From Teratosphaeria epicoccoides (taxonomy: Eukaryota; Ascomycota; Dothideomycetes; Mycosphaerellales; Teratosphaeriaceae): 64,000 bases of DNA. The notes below the pieces were generated by a model that made no database searches, was not told the origin of the DNA, and was given only the letters and a program-made list of their open reading frames with translations. How positions within the stretch are numbered: the stretch's first letter is position 1; every line of letters starts with the position of its first letter. The stretch is taken from the NCBI GenBank assembly GCA_021401465.1, contig JADDMT010000023.1, positions 310,001 through 374,000 on the forward strand, in the 5' to 3' direction. Positions 10,134 to 19,628 of the stretch are shown piece by piece. The translations under genes and the position numbers were made by a program.

Positions 10134-11757
10134 TCATTCCTCACGGGCGCCCTCATCAGCCTCGATGTCCTTCTCGTCCCCACCCTCAGCCGCTCCTCTC
10201 CGCTTTCTGAGATCCGCTACACCGTAAAGCAATCCATCAAGCGCCTTACCGTCTACTTCTTGGGCAGTACCGATCTCATCCGTCAAGCACTTAATCTTCG
10301 CTTCTATCTCTTCATATACCGTCACCTCTAGCAGTCCATTGTCATGGTCTTTTCCCTCCGGTAAATTGAGTTTCAGTGCCTGTGTCCTGCTTTCGCCATC
10401 GGTCCGGCTGTCCATCGTTATAATCATCAAATCGTCCACCGTCGTCACGTCCAAAGGCGGTGCCGGTAGCTGATGCACGGTGTGCCGCTCCTTGATCTTC
10501 GTCTGCAGTATAGAGATCGGTATGATGAGCAGCATTGACTTCTCCTCCAGTGCCACGGCCAAAGCAGGTTCCTGCTTTGTGTGTGTCGAAGATTGGTAAG
10601 CGGAGTACTCCACAGCCCATAGTCCCGAGACGTTTACACGCTTCTCTTGCTCCCTCTTCTCCTGACCAGTAGCGACAGGTTGATCCAGAACATCGTCCAG
10701 AAGCCAGAATTTGCGTCGAAGAGTGTGTTTTGGCCAGTCCCAGATCCCGAGCCAGGCGTCGCCACCGCCGGATATCAAGATATCTGTGCCAGGAATGAGG
10801 CACAGCTTGCTGATATATTCTGTATGACCCAGGCAATAGCCCTCAATGATGTGTGCCTGTGGCGGTCCGCGAGAGACGCGAATGTGTTCATCTCTGTCCG
10901 CAGTGATGATGTGACCTCTGCGAACACCGTCAACTTCTTTGATGGCGAAGACCGCGTCTGTGAGCATCGAGACATGGCCCAGAAGCAACTTGTGCTCGAA
11001 CTGCAAGGCCTCTTTCCTGGGCGTAAAGTTCTTCTGCTGCTGCTGGGCTTCTAACGCTTTCCGGTTCCGCTTCGAGTGGACCGTTAAGGTCGTTGCCGCA
11101 GACTTGAAAGCTGGCTTGTCACCTGACTTCGGTGTCACTGTGTCACCTTCCGCAGGCTGTTCCGGGTTGATGTTCTCATTCTCGCCCGTCGAAACTGGTA
11201 CCAAAGGCAGTGAATAGACGTCCCCAAACTTATCGCCTACAATGAGAGTGTCGTTGTCGGGCAGGATCTTGATTGCGCAGGGCCGTTTTGGCATGATGCG
11301 CTGGTTCACTTCATTGAGACTGCCATCAGATCCAATTGTGAAGACATGGACACATTTGTCGTCGGTCACGACTGCGACATAATCTTGATTGGGAGAGGTG
11401 ACGAGTTTGATGATGTTTGGCGATGGAGGGCTTTTGGCATTGCCATTGGCAGCCGTTTTGTGTTTCTTCGCTGGACGTTCGCCGTCCTCGCCCTCGCCAT
11501 TCTTGATACACTGAACCTACAATGGACTTAGCTACTTCCTGCAAGCAGTTACATGCCTGGAGACACGGTCAGTGACTAGTCTACAGACAGCCAGATCGAC
11601 TTACTGCCGCTTCCTCAGCAGGCCACTTCGCCACAACACGACGCTCCTGCAGGCTGACGGAGACCAACTTCGGGCCGCATGCTGCCAGCAGGAAATGTTT
11701 GGGTTCGCGGGTTTCTTGACGCTTGACGCTGGCCACCAGCTGGAAGGGATGCTGCAT
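10134..11757 (-). CDS. TRM82: tRNA (guanine-N7)-methyltransferase non-catalytic subunit Trm82/WDR4
   Basis: Two exons: 11757-11605 (51 codons) and 11516-10134 (460 codons plus stop), joined by an 88-nt intron. The spliced protein is about 511 aa. WD40-like segments are visible: LLAACGPKLVSV, VTDDKCVHVFTI, LPDNDTLIVGDKFGDVYSL, LLGHVSMLTDAV and ISGGGDAWLGIWDW. The order and wording match Trm82, the WD partner of Trm8 that forms m7G46 in tRNA. A basic Lys/Arg region between blades (HSKRNRKALEAQQQQ) is a usual insertion. The start at MQHPFQL is chosen because upstream frame sequence begins at a TTG and does not align with the family. It shares a 234-bp divergent promoter with the P0 gene, which makes joint control with ribosome synthesis plausible. 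Confidence 0.88.
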
Positions 11758-11991
11758 CTTGACCATGGTGTGTGTGGTGTAAAACATGGTCAATCTTTCG
11801 ATTAGTGGATGGTTTGGATGACGCCAAGACCAGCCGCAGAGCCGCACCTGGACGGTCAAATTCCGCGCACCATCAAATTGCTTCGTCAATGTAGCAGCGT
11901 CCCGATTTGGGAACGACGACAGAAGTCCCTTTTCTTCCCACCACTGTTCCAACCACTCAAGACCTTAAAAAGCCTATAGCGCATAGACACT
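11758..11991. promoter_or_regulatory. Short bidirectional promoter, TRM82 / RPP0
   Basis: Only 234 bp separate the two start codons, so both transcripts must initiate here or overlap. No canonical TATA box is obvious. The shared control is inferred from spacing alone. Confidence 0.55.
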
Positions 11992-13005
11992 ATGGGGGGC
12001 AAGACTGCAACCAAGGCCGGCTACTTCGACAAGCTGAAGGGCTTGCTCGAGGAGTACAAGTCCATATTCATCGTTACCGTCGACAATGTCTCGTCGCAGC
12101 AGATGCACGAGATCCGTCAGGCCATGCGCGGCGAGGGTGTTGTCCTGATGGGCAAGAATACCATGGTGCGCATCAGACTCAGAATCGTTTAAGAGACGGG
12201 CCACATACAGGATACTAATGCACATTCATAGGTCCGCCGTGCGCTCAAGACCTTCATCGCCGAGTTCCCGGAGTACGAGCGCCTGCTTCCCCACGTCAAG
12301 GGCAATGTCGGCTTCGTCTTCACCAACAGCGATCTCAAGCAGACCCGCGACAAGATTCTCGCCAACCGTGTCGCCGCTCCGGCTCGTGCTGGTGCCGTCG
12401 CCCCGGGTGATGTCTACGTCCCTGCAGGCAACACTGGTATGGAGCCCGGCAAGACCTCCTTCTTCCAGGCTCTTGGAGTTCCTACCAAGATTGCCCGTGG
12501 TACCATCGAAATCACTACGGACCTGAAGCTTGTCGAGGCGGGCAACAAGGTCGGTCCCTCTGAGGCCACTCTGCTCAACATGCTGAACATCTCTCCCTTT
12601 ACGTACGGTATGGGCATTGCGCAGATCTACGACCAAGGCCAGACTTTCGCTACCAGCGTTCTGGACATCGAGGAGTCGCAGTTGCTGAAGGCCTTCACCT
12701 CGGCCATCAACACCATCGCGAGCATCTCTCTTGCCGCCAACTTCCCGACCCTGCCCTCCGTCATGCACAGCTTGGTCAACAGCTACAAGAACGCCATCAG
12801 CGTCGCTGTCGAGTTGGAAGAGTATGAGTGGGAGGCCATCCACGAGCTCAAGGACCGCATCAGAAATCCGGAGAACTACGCCGCTGCCGCCCCCGTTGCT
12901 GCAGCAGCAACTGGCGCTCCGGCTGCCGCCGCGAAAGAGGAGGAGAAGCCAGCTGAGGAGGAAGAAGAGGAGGATGAGGACATGGGCTTTGGTCTCTTCG
13001 ACTAA
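11992..13005 (+). CDS. RPP0: 60S acidic ribosomal protein P0 (uL10)
   Basis: Exons 11992-12165 and 12232-13005; the intron is 66 nt with a canonical TACTAAT branch point and a less usual GTGCGC donor. The protein is about 315 aa. The N-terminus MGGKTATKAGYFDKL, the RNA-binding core, and the acidic stalk tail ending EDMGFGLFD are those of P0, which anchors P1/P2 dimers on the large subunit and recruits translation factors. The Ala-rich hinge (AAAAPVAAAATGAPAAAA) precedes the acidic tail as usual. Very even, C-ending codon use suggests high expression. Confidence 0.97.
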
Positions 13006-14571
13006 GCGGATCATGATGCTTGAGCGTTGCCATCGCGGCATCCGTGGTTAGATACGACCAGACCCGGACAAATACACGCAAAGCGTTTTGCTTAGATTCA
13101 AGCCCATTCGCGGCGTTGTTAGCCATGTCCTCCCAGCACAGATGCTTTGAGTTGCCCATTATCGAACTGACAGTTGCACAGAGAACAAGCGGTTGGCAGA
13201 GGACTTCGCAAGGTACGTTCTTACATTTTGCATGGCGACTTTCTTCACCACTCGAACGATGATTACTTTTTAACCCTTACAACATAATGGGGACCAAAAA
13301 ACGCAACTCTAATTTTTTCCTGACACGAACACAAGTCCCTTTCTTACGAAAACCTGCCTGCTCCAAACAGCTGCTGACCCTCAACCGCAGGTCTCAGCCT
13401 CTCGGGAACGCGCCATGTCGAAGACTGACGCTGTCTTTGGCGGCTTCTGGGGCCCACGAAGCTGTAATTTCATGTGTCACTCGCTGCGTGTTATGCGATG
13501 CAAGTGATGCCGCAATCCCCGTGACATCTAAAAACTTGTCCCTAGATCCCATATATACAGGTGCAGGACTTCAGGTTGTGACGCGCGAGAAGAGCCTACC
13601 GTGACCGACTTCTGGAAGCAGTGGTACGGCCAATCTCGGTGCCCTTGCGCCTCTACGTACATATAATCAATGACTTGTCGCACACGTGATCACTGTTTCC
13701 ATAAATCTCAGGGAACCGATGGATCGGGTGCCTAGGTTGTAGAGGACATTTCTGGACGATGAGTGATGACGATTCTGTGTTTTGCTTACGTTGCTGATAT
13801 TTTGGGGATTATCGAAGCAGGCAGAATTGCAGTAAACGATGTGCAGCGATTCGGTCTAGGTCTAGGATAGTGCTGGTGGCGAATGCACCCTGGTGTCAGC
13901 CCTACGAGACTTCGATTTTCACATGTGTGGTCGCCAATAGTGGCAACAAATGTTATGAAGCCATATCGTAAGTTTTGGACGGAGGAACTGGTCACAAATG
14001 TGGCGTAGGATATTGGGGTCACAAGATAACATAGCACTGCGCTTCAAAGATCAGATGGAAATGGAAGGCACGACAAGGTGCTTCGATGAGATTCCATCAT
14101 CTTCGGACCATCCCGAGCCGACGGCAACATTTCAGCGAATTGTCCGAAGAATCATATGCACAAACAAGATCTGTAATACAACTCGAAAGTTACAGCAGCG
14201 TCTGCCACATACATTCCAAATACTCGCTGCGGGATTGCCAGACTCATCAAAGAGAAGCAAACAGATCTTTCTCCAAATTCGACAGAAGGCACTCAGAGTG
14301 GCCACGATCAGGTAAGCACAAGGCTCCGCCTCCCCGCCCCAGTAGTATTGGATGGCAAGCGCACTGCCATGCTGAGAACAGTCTCTCGCGCCTGCTACAG
14401 CCGCGCATTACATATATACACTCGACGCTCAACTGACATCGTCGCCTTAGATCACTCAGCGTGTTCCTTGGGTTGCCTATATCCTGATTGCAGCGACCTC
14501 ACTCAGGCCCGCGACAATCCTGCCAACCCTCTTTCCTACCCACCTAGCCCTCCCACTCACATACCGCCATC
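13006..14571. other. Intergenic between RPP0 and the DnaJ gene
   Basis: About 1.57 kb. It holds the RPP0 3' side and the DnaJ promoter. A TATA-like run (catatataca, 14408-14417) lies about 160 bp before the DnaJ start. One TTCTGGAA, matching the half-site pair of a heat-shock element, lies near 13610 but is isolated. No gene seen. Confidence 0.45.
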
Positions 14572-15912
14572 ATGGTGAAAGACACGGCACTGTACGATAC
14601 GCTGGGCGTCACGCCTGATGCTTCTGAAGACCAGCTCAAGAGAGCTTACCGCAAGCTGGCAATGAAGCATCACCCGGACAAAAATAATCACAGCAAAGAG
14701 TCAGAGGAGAAGTTCAAGGAGATTGGTGATGCATATGGCGTGCTGCAGGATCCAGAGAAGCGACAGCTGTATGATCAGTATGGCAAGGAGGGGCTCGAGC
14801 AAGGCGGCGGCATGGGCGGTGGAATGGCTGCTGAGGATCTCTTCGCACAATTTTTCGGCGGCGGCGGTGGAGGCTTCGGCGGCATGTTCGGCGGCATGGG
14901 TGGTGGTCGAGACCCAGGCCCGAAGAAGGCGCGGACAATCCACCACGTGCACAAGGTCAGCCTCGAGGACGTGTACAAGGGCAAGGTCAGCAAGCTTGCG
15001 CTACAAAAGAGCGTTATCTGCCCGAAGTGTGAGGGACGTGGAGGCAAAGAGGGCGCAGTTAAGACTTGTGCGGGCTGCAATGGTCAAGGTATGAAAACGA
15101 TGATGAGGCAGATGGGTCCGATGATTCAGCGATTCCAGACTGTTTGCCCAGACTGCAATGGCGATGGCGAGTCGATCCGCGAAAAGGACAAGTGCAAGCA
15201 GTGCAATGGCAAGAAGACCGTCATTGAGAGGAAAGTTCTGCATGTGCACGTGGACAGAGGTGTACAGAGCGGCACCAAGATCGACTTCAGGGGCGAGGGT
15301 GATCAGATGCCAGGTGTGCAGCCAGGTGACGTCCAATTCGAGATTGACTGCAAGCCGCACCCGCGGTTCCAGCGCAAGGGCGACGATTTGTTCTACCCCG
15401 CAGAGATTGATCTATTGACTGCATTGGCTGGTGGCGCTATCTACATTGAGCACCTTGATGAGCGATGGTTGACTGTCGAGATCATGCCAGGCGAGGTCAT
15501 TTCACCCGGTAAGCCCAAACCAAGCGAATGGAGCGGCACCAAGCAGCACACTAATTTCCATATAGGTGAGGTCAAGGTCATTCGCGGCCAAGGTATGCCT
15601 TCATACCGCCATCACGACTTCGGCAACCTCTACATCCAATTCGACGTCAAATTTCCAGAGAAAATTAGCGGCCCACCTGACGCAGATGGCTTCCCTACCA
15701 GCATGACGACTGAGCAGGTTAAGGCACTCGAGTCCGTCCTTCCACCCAGGCAACCGCAGCACATTCCTCCACCAGATGCCATGACCGAAGACTACACGCT
15801 TGAGAAGGTTGACCCGATGCAAGAAGGCAACCGCGCACGAGGTGCAGTCGGCGAGGATGACGATGACGAAATGCACGCTGGTGGTGAGAGGGTGCAGTGT
15901 GCGTCGCAGTAG
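14572..15912 (+). CDS. YDJ1: Type I DnaJ/Hsp40 co-chaperone, Ydj1 class, farnesylated
   Basis: Exons 14572-15508 and 15566-15912, about 427 aa. Domains in order: J-domain with HPD at residues 34-36, a Gly/Phe-rich linker (FFGGGGGGFGG), a zinc centre with CPKCEGRG, CAGCNGQG, CPDCNGDG and CKQCNG, two beta-barrel client domains, and the C-terminal CaaX box CASQ, the farnesylation signal found in yeast Ydj1. The role is to deliver clients to cytosolic Hsp70 and stimulate its ATPase. The 57-nt intron has a CTAAT branch motif. It is a multiple of three and lacks a stop, so retention would only insert 19 residues. Splicing is preferred because it restores ISPGEVKVIRGQGMP. Confidence 0.95.
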   Translation: MVKDTALYDTLGVTPDASEDQLKRAYRKLAMKHHPDKNNHSKESEEKFKEIGDAYGVLQDPEKRQLYDQYGKEGLEQGGGMGGGMAAEDLFAQFFGGGGGGFGGMFGGMGGGRDPGPKKARTIHHVHKVSLEDVYKGKVSKLALQKSVICPKCEGRGGKEGAVKTCAGCNGQGMKTMMRQMGPMIQRFQTVCPDCNGDGESIREKDKCKQCNGKKTVIERKVLHVHVDRGVQSGTKIDFRGEGDQMPGVQPGDVQFEIDCKPHPRFQRKGDDLFYPAEIDLLTALAGGAIYIEHLDERWLTVEIMPGEVISPGKPKPSEWSGTKQHTNFHIGEVKVIRGQGMPSYRHHDFGNLYIQFDVKFPEKISGPPDADGFPTSMTTEQVKALESVLPPRQPQHIPPPDAMTEDYTLEKVDPMQEGNRARGAVGEDDDDEMHAGGERVQCASQ

Positions 15913-17083
15913 GGCGGCGACGAAGCCGATCAGGCTGCGAGCGGCGCCCTGACAGAGGAGGACGGTGAGGATGGCAGAAGCATGAGGACGAGCACAAAGA
16001 CGAAGAGGCGGAAAAGGCGTGCGGCGGCTGTTATGCGGCGATCACGAAAGAGAAGTTCAGCTTTCGTCAAACGGATTATCCAGCGGTCCTTGAACCGTGT
16101 GGATCGCATGATGGGCGACGCTGCGGAGGACGAGACGCACGTACACGTCAGGGGCGACGACTTCGTGTACTGCGGCACAGACGGGTATGGTACACGTACG
16201 CGAAGACGACCTCGGACGCCCTCGCGCTCGACTGGATTTATCAGCTGTCCTCATCGTCGGCATTCAAAGAGCTCTTGGTCTTTTAGCAAAGAGACCGTTC
16301 ACGCCGGTCTGACGCATATTCTCTCATGAAGAGCCCTGTAGGGGCGTTGATAGAGCGCATTGGGACCTTTTCCTAACTACGTCTGATGAAGCATGCATTA
16401 TGGACAGTGGTGTTCATGGGCGTTTTGTCGTTGTTTGTGTGCCAAAACAGTACCCCCTGGTCGCTGAGTAATTATAGATGTGGCGAATGTGAGATGATGT
16501 CTCGATGTCCATGTGCTTTCATCTCTTTGCAGTGCTTTATCAGCTGTTCTCACTGTTGTGATGTTTACGTTGACCTGCGCTGTGCTGTGGCTTGCGGGCG
16601 AAAGAGGGCTAATGCCGCACCTGCCTTCTTCGGAATTTTAGGCGAGTGCGTTCTGGGAAATGACTTCGGCTCTCATGGTGCCAAGACATGCAACTTCAGG
16701 ACCCTATCGGTTGCTTCAATCGCGGTCGTTCAGACATAGTGTGCAGAATCTGGTCGAAGGCTGTCCATCGACAGCAGCCTCTCGCTGAGAAACATGATCT
16801 CCTCCTGCTACTTGCAAGCTGGTTGACAGCTGGCCGCTGCATGGAAGTCTTCACACTCAAGCAGTGCAGCAGCCGCCGGCTTTACGGATTTGGACATCCG
16901 GCTGGCTCACGACGTCAGCTGGCGCTTGCCTTCCGGGGTTTCCCGTCAACCTCTACAGGATTGCTGTCTCGGTTTGTCACCAGACGGCACGTAGACAGGT
17001 TGAGCGTCAATCTCAAAACACAGATATCCATACGCATACGAAGCCATGCCTGCCTGCCAAATCATACATCAAAGGACGCTGCT
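15913..17083. other. Intergenic between the DnaJ and GNAT genes
   Basis: About 1.17 kb. Right after the DnaJ stop comes a GC-rich stretch open for 116 codons (15982-16329), extremely Lys/Arg-rich and without a domain; I read it as untranslated sequence. The GNAT frame is open upstream from 16688, but the first plausible start for a family-like protein is 17084. Confidence 0.45.
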
Positions 17084-18286
17084 ATGGCTTCGACGAAGTT
17101 GAGACAGTATGAGCTCGCGCAATCGCCCGCAGGCATCTTAGTCCTCTCCCGAGCTCTCGAGCTGCTCCGGCCACACTTACCACAATGTCTGCCGCTGTAT
17201 CGGCGACTGCAATTTGGGCGGTTCTCCAAAAGTGCCGTGCTTTTTACAAATCTGGATTTTCAAAGTCCGGACGGTAGGATGGAGAGAGAGGGGCTTTGGT
17301 TGGCGGCGTTTGTGGATAGAGGTTCGAGGCCGGAGACGCAGGTGTGGATGTTTGGGAGCTGGGAGGCGGAGGGGGGTGGGCATGAGTGGGAGGGAGAGAG
17401 GGAGAGGGGGATGTTGTGGGAGTTGCTTGGGGTGGTAAAGGGGTTGGAGGTGGGAAGGTCGATTTTTGAGGATGAGGTTGAGGTGGACAGGGGAGTGAGT
17501 AGGGATGTGGTAGGTGGAGAGGACGTCAGTAGTGTGGTGAATTTGTCTGAGAGTGGTGTCATTACGCCACTATCGAACGCGGGCTCCGAGTGCAGTCCTG
17601 TCAACGACGGGTATGCCGATGGCAGCCGCAGGAAAGATGACGCAAATCATCCGAATTCAGACATCATGTGGTGGGGCGCTATCCACGAACGCACAGTGCC
17701 CATCCTCCAGAAACTCGGTGTCTTGAGCCTAGCAAACAAGACCGCTCTGGTGCCTTGCTCGACTTTCATATTCAAGCTGGACAATCTACCATACGCACCA
17801 CCTCTGCCTGCCTGCCTCGAATGGTCGACTGTCGAGATCAAAGACTTCGCACTGGTGAGAAGCAGAACGCAAATTCCACGACACGAGCGTACGATGGCTG
17901 TCATGCCCAGTCTTGCTATACGACCGATATCGCGATCTATCAACAGGGCATCAGAAGAAGTTTCTCAGCCTATCGCTTGGGCTTTTGTTGGCTTGGATGG
18001 CAGTTTGACGACTCTGCATGTGGAGCCTGAGTGGAGAGGGAGGGGCTTAGCCAAGGCGATTGCAGCGAAGTTGTTCAGGGAAAAGATGCATTCGTTCTGG
18101 GAGCCTGGGATGGACAGGATGAGTCACGGTTATGTGGTGAGTGGGAATAAGGCGAGTGAGGCTACTTGCAGGAGTTTGGGCGGGATGTGTGGGTGGCAGA
18201 ATTGTTGGGTGAGTGTGAATTTGCAGACGGTTGGAGAAGAAGTGGAGGCATCTCAAGACCCCGTGCTCAATATCGCTGTTGTTTAA
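17084..18286 (+). CDS. GNAT-fold N-acetyltransferase (FR47-like)
   Basis: Intronless, 400 aa from MASTKLRQYE. The C-terminal third has an acetyl-CoA-binding GNAT core: AWAFVGLDGSLTTLHVEPEWRG is followed by RGRGLAKAIAAKL, the Q/RxxGxG/A-type loop, and later VVSGNKASEATCRSLGG, a typical asparagine/serine motif after the core. Substrate is unknown; small-molecule or protein N-acetylation are both possible. The middle (about residues 60-160) is coded by an extremely G-rich, C-poor stretch giving a Gly/Glu/Arg/Val-rich insert (EAEGGGHEWEGERERG) that probably forms a variable loop. The stop overlaps the 3' end of the convergent transporter gene by 20 bp if that gene's last exon is right. Confidence 0.75.
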   Translation: MASTKLRQYELAQSPAGILVLSRALELLRPHLPQCLPLYRRLQFGRFSKSAVLFTNLDFQSPDGRMEREGLWLAAFVDRGSRPETQVWMFGSWEAEGGGHEWEGERERGMLWELLGVVKGLEVGRSIFEDEVEVDRGVSRDVVGGEDVSSVVNLSESGVITPLSNAGSECSPVNDGYADGSRRKDDANHPNSDIMWWGAIHERTVPILQKLGVLSLANKTALVPCSTFIFKLDNLPYAPPLPACLEWSTVEIKDFALVRSRTQIPRHERTMAVMPSLAIRPISRSINRASEEVSQPIAWAFVGLDGSLTTLHVEPEWRGRGLAKAIAAKLFREKMHSFWEPGMDRMSHGYVVSGNKASEATCRSLGGMCGWQNCWVSVNLQTVGEEVEASQDPVLNIAVV

Positions 18287-19628
18287 AGGTCACGACCGAG
18301 TACCTTTGCACTGATCAGTCATCCGACGATCAGCATTGAAGCCTTGAAGACTTACGCGACTATGCCGCCAATAGCCAGCATGATGCCCACCAGGCTGCCG
18401 CCCGAAAGAGATCGCCCAGCAGCTAGCCAGCCAATGGCAATGACCAGACAGGTCTTAAAATGACCAAATACAGTACTTGCGATCGGACCTAAGCCATCGA
18501 TGATTATGAACTGCGTAACGTGGAGACCACAGGCTAGGATGCCGCTCTGGCCGCCAAATCAGTCAACCGCCTTGCAGAAGCCAAGATTTGCACTCACCAG
18601 CAGGAGGACCAGCCACATGGACGGGCTGACATAACTCCATGCCATGATGTCGTCGCTGAAAGGAATGATGTACAGCATCAACAACACACTGACCGAACTC
18701 TGCACAAGCAACAACTGCAGACTACTACACTGGGTACTCTGATGAGACTTCTTGATAAGCACGGTATAGGTCGCAGCAGCCACCAAGCTCAATCCCGCAA
18801 AGAGTATGCCCAAGGGTGTCGTCCTGCCCACAGCTGACGTATCCAGAGATGCTGATGCAGCAGTGGTGTCGAACCAGGAGACCAGAGCGGCGCCCAAGCA
18901 CACCGGCACCAGTGTTAGACCTGCTTGGAGCGGAATGGTTCTGCGAAAGACTAGGTACTCCATCGCTGCGACGGAAGGTGTTGTGAGGACCCGAACAACT
19001 TGGAAGAATTGGATGCTGCTGTAAGCTAGACTTGCGTTGGTCAAGACGACGCTAGCGAGCATGCCCAAGGCTAGCGGAAGGACATCGATGATGTCGATAT
19101 CTTTGCGCTCGAAGAGCAGTGTCCTTCTGACGCCGAATCTAGACGCCGAACTGACTAGAGTGGGAGACGAAGCTGCATAAAGGACCCCAGCCGTGATGGC
19201 GAAGTGCATCGCCGCGAATGCTACTTGTGCATGTCTGATGTGAGGCGAGGCAAAGATGTGTTTGTTCACGAGCACCTGTAATGGCATTAGTCTCTGCCGA
19301 CCCGGGAATGCATAATATGCCTTACGAGCCCGACGGCGCACGCAGTATTGATCGCAATGATCGCGCTGTGCTTGATGCGGGTCGTTGAATGCCAGGGTAT
19401 TCTTCGTTTCGTCACAAGTGCCGCTTCCGCCTCGGCTGCGGTGTTGTTGATGGGCAGAAATGCATCCAGATCATCGGCTTCTACGTATTCCTCATGGTCG
19501 CGATATTCACCAATTCCGGCGCGCTTTTCTTCGTCCATTGCGGCTGTCACCGGCATCCATGTGGTGCTATTATCTACGTTGTGCAGCATCATTGAAACAG
19601 CCGCAGGATTGGCGATGCGCGGGTGCAT
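18267..19628 (-). CDS. Drug/metabolite superfamily transporter of the triose-phosphate / nucleotide-sugar type
   Basis: Four exons: 19628-19326, 19275-18598, 18546-18356 and 18303-18267, about 402 aa. After a hydrophilic N-terminus of about 80 residues come eight to ten hydrophobic segments, for example IIAINTACAVGLVLVNK, FAAMHFAITAGVLYAA, LVPVCLGAALVSWF and SLVGIMLAIGGIVAYS. The NTACAVGLVLVNK start and AIGGIVAYS end are typical of TPT/DUF250-type carriers, usually Golgi or ER antiporters of sugar nucleotides or phosphorylated sugars. Substrate cannot be told. The last intron (52 nt) has two possible acceptors; the one used gives a YSVVTFKQQRY tail. The other would end the protein a few residues earlier and at a different site. 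Confidence 0.8.

Noticed and set aside
15982..16329. Lys/Arg-rich plus-strand frame after the DnaJ gene
   Set aside because: The DnaJ protein already ends correctly with its CaaX box. This stretch is GC-rich untranslated-like sequence with no start context or family.
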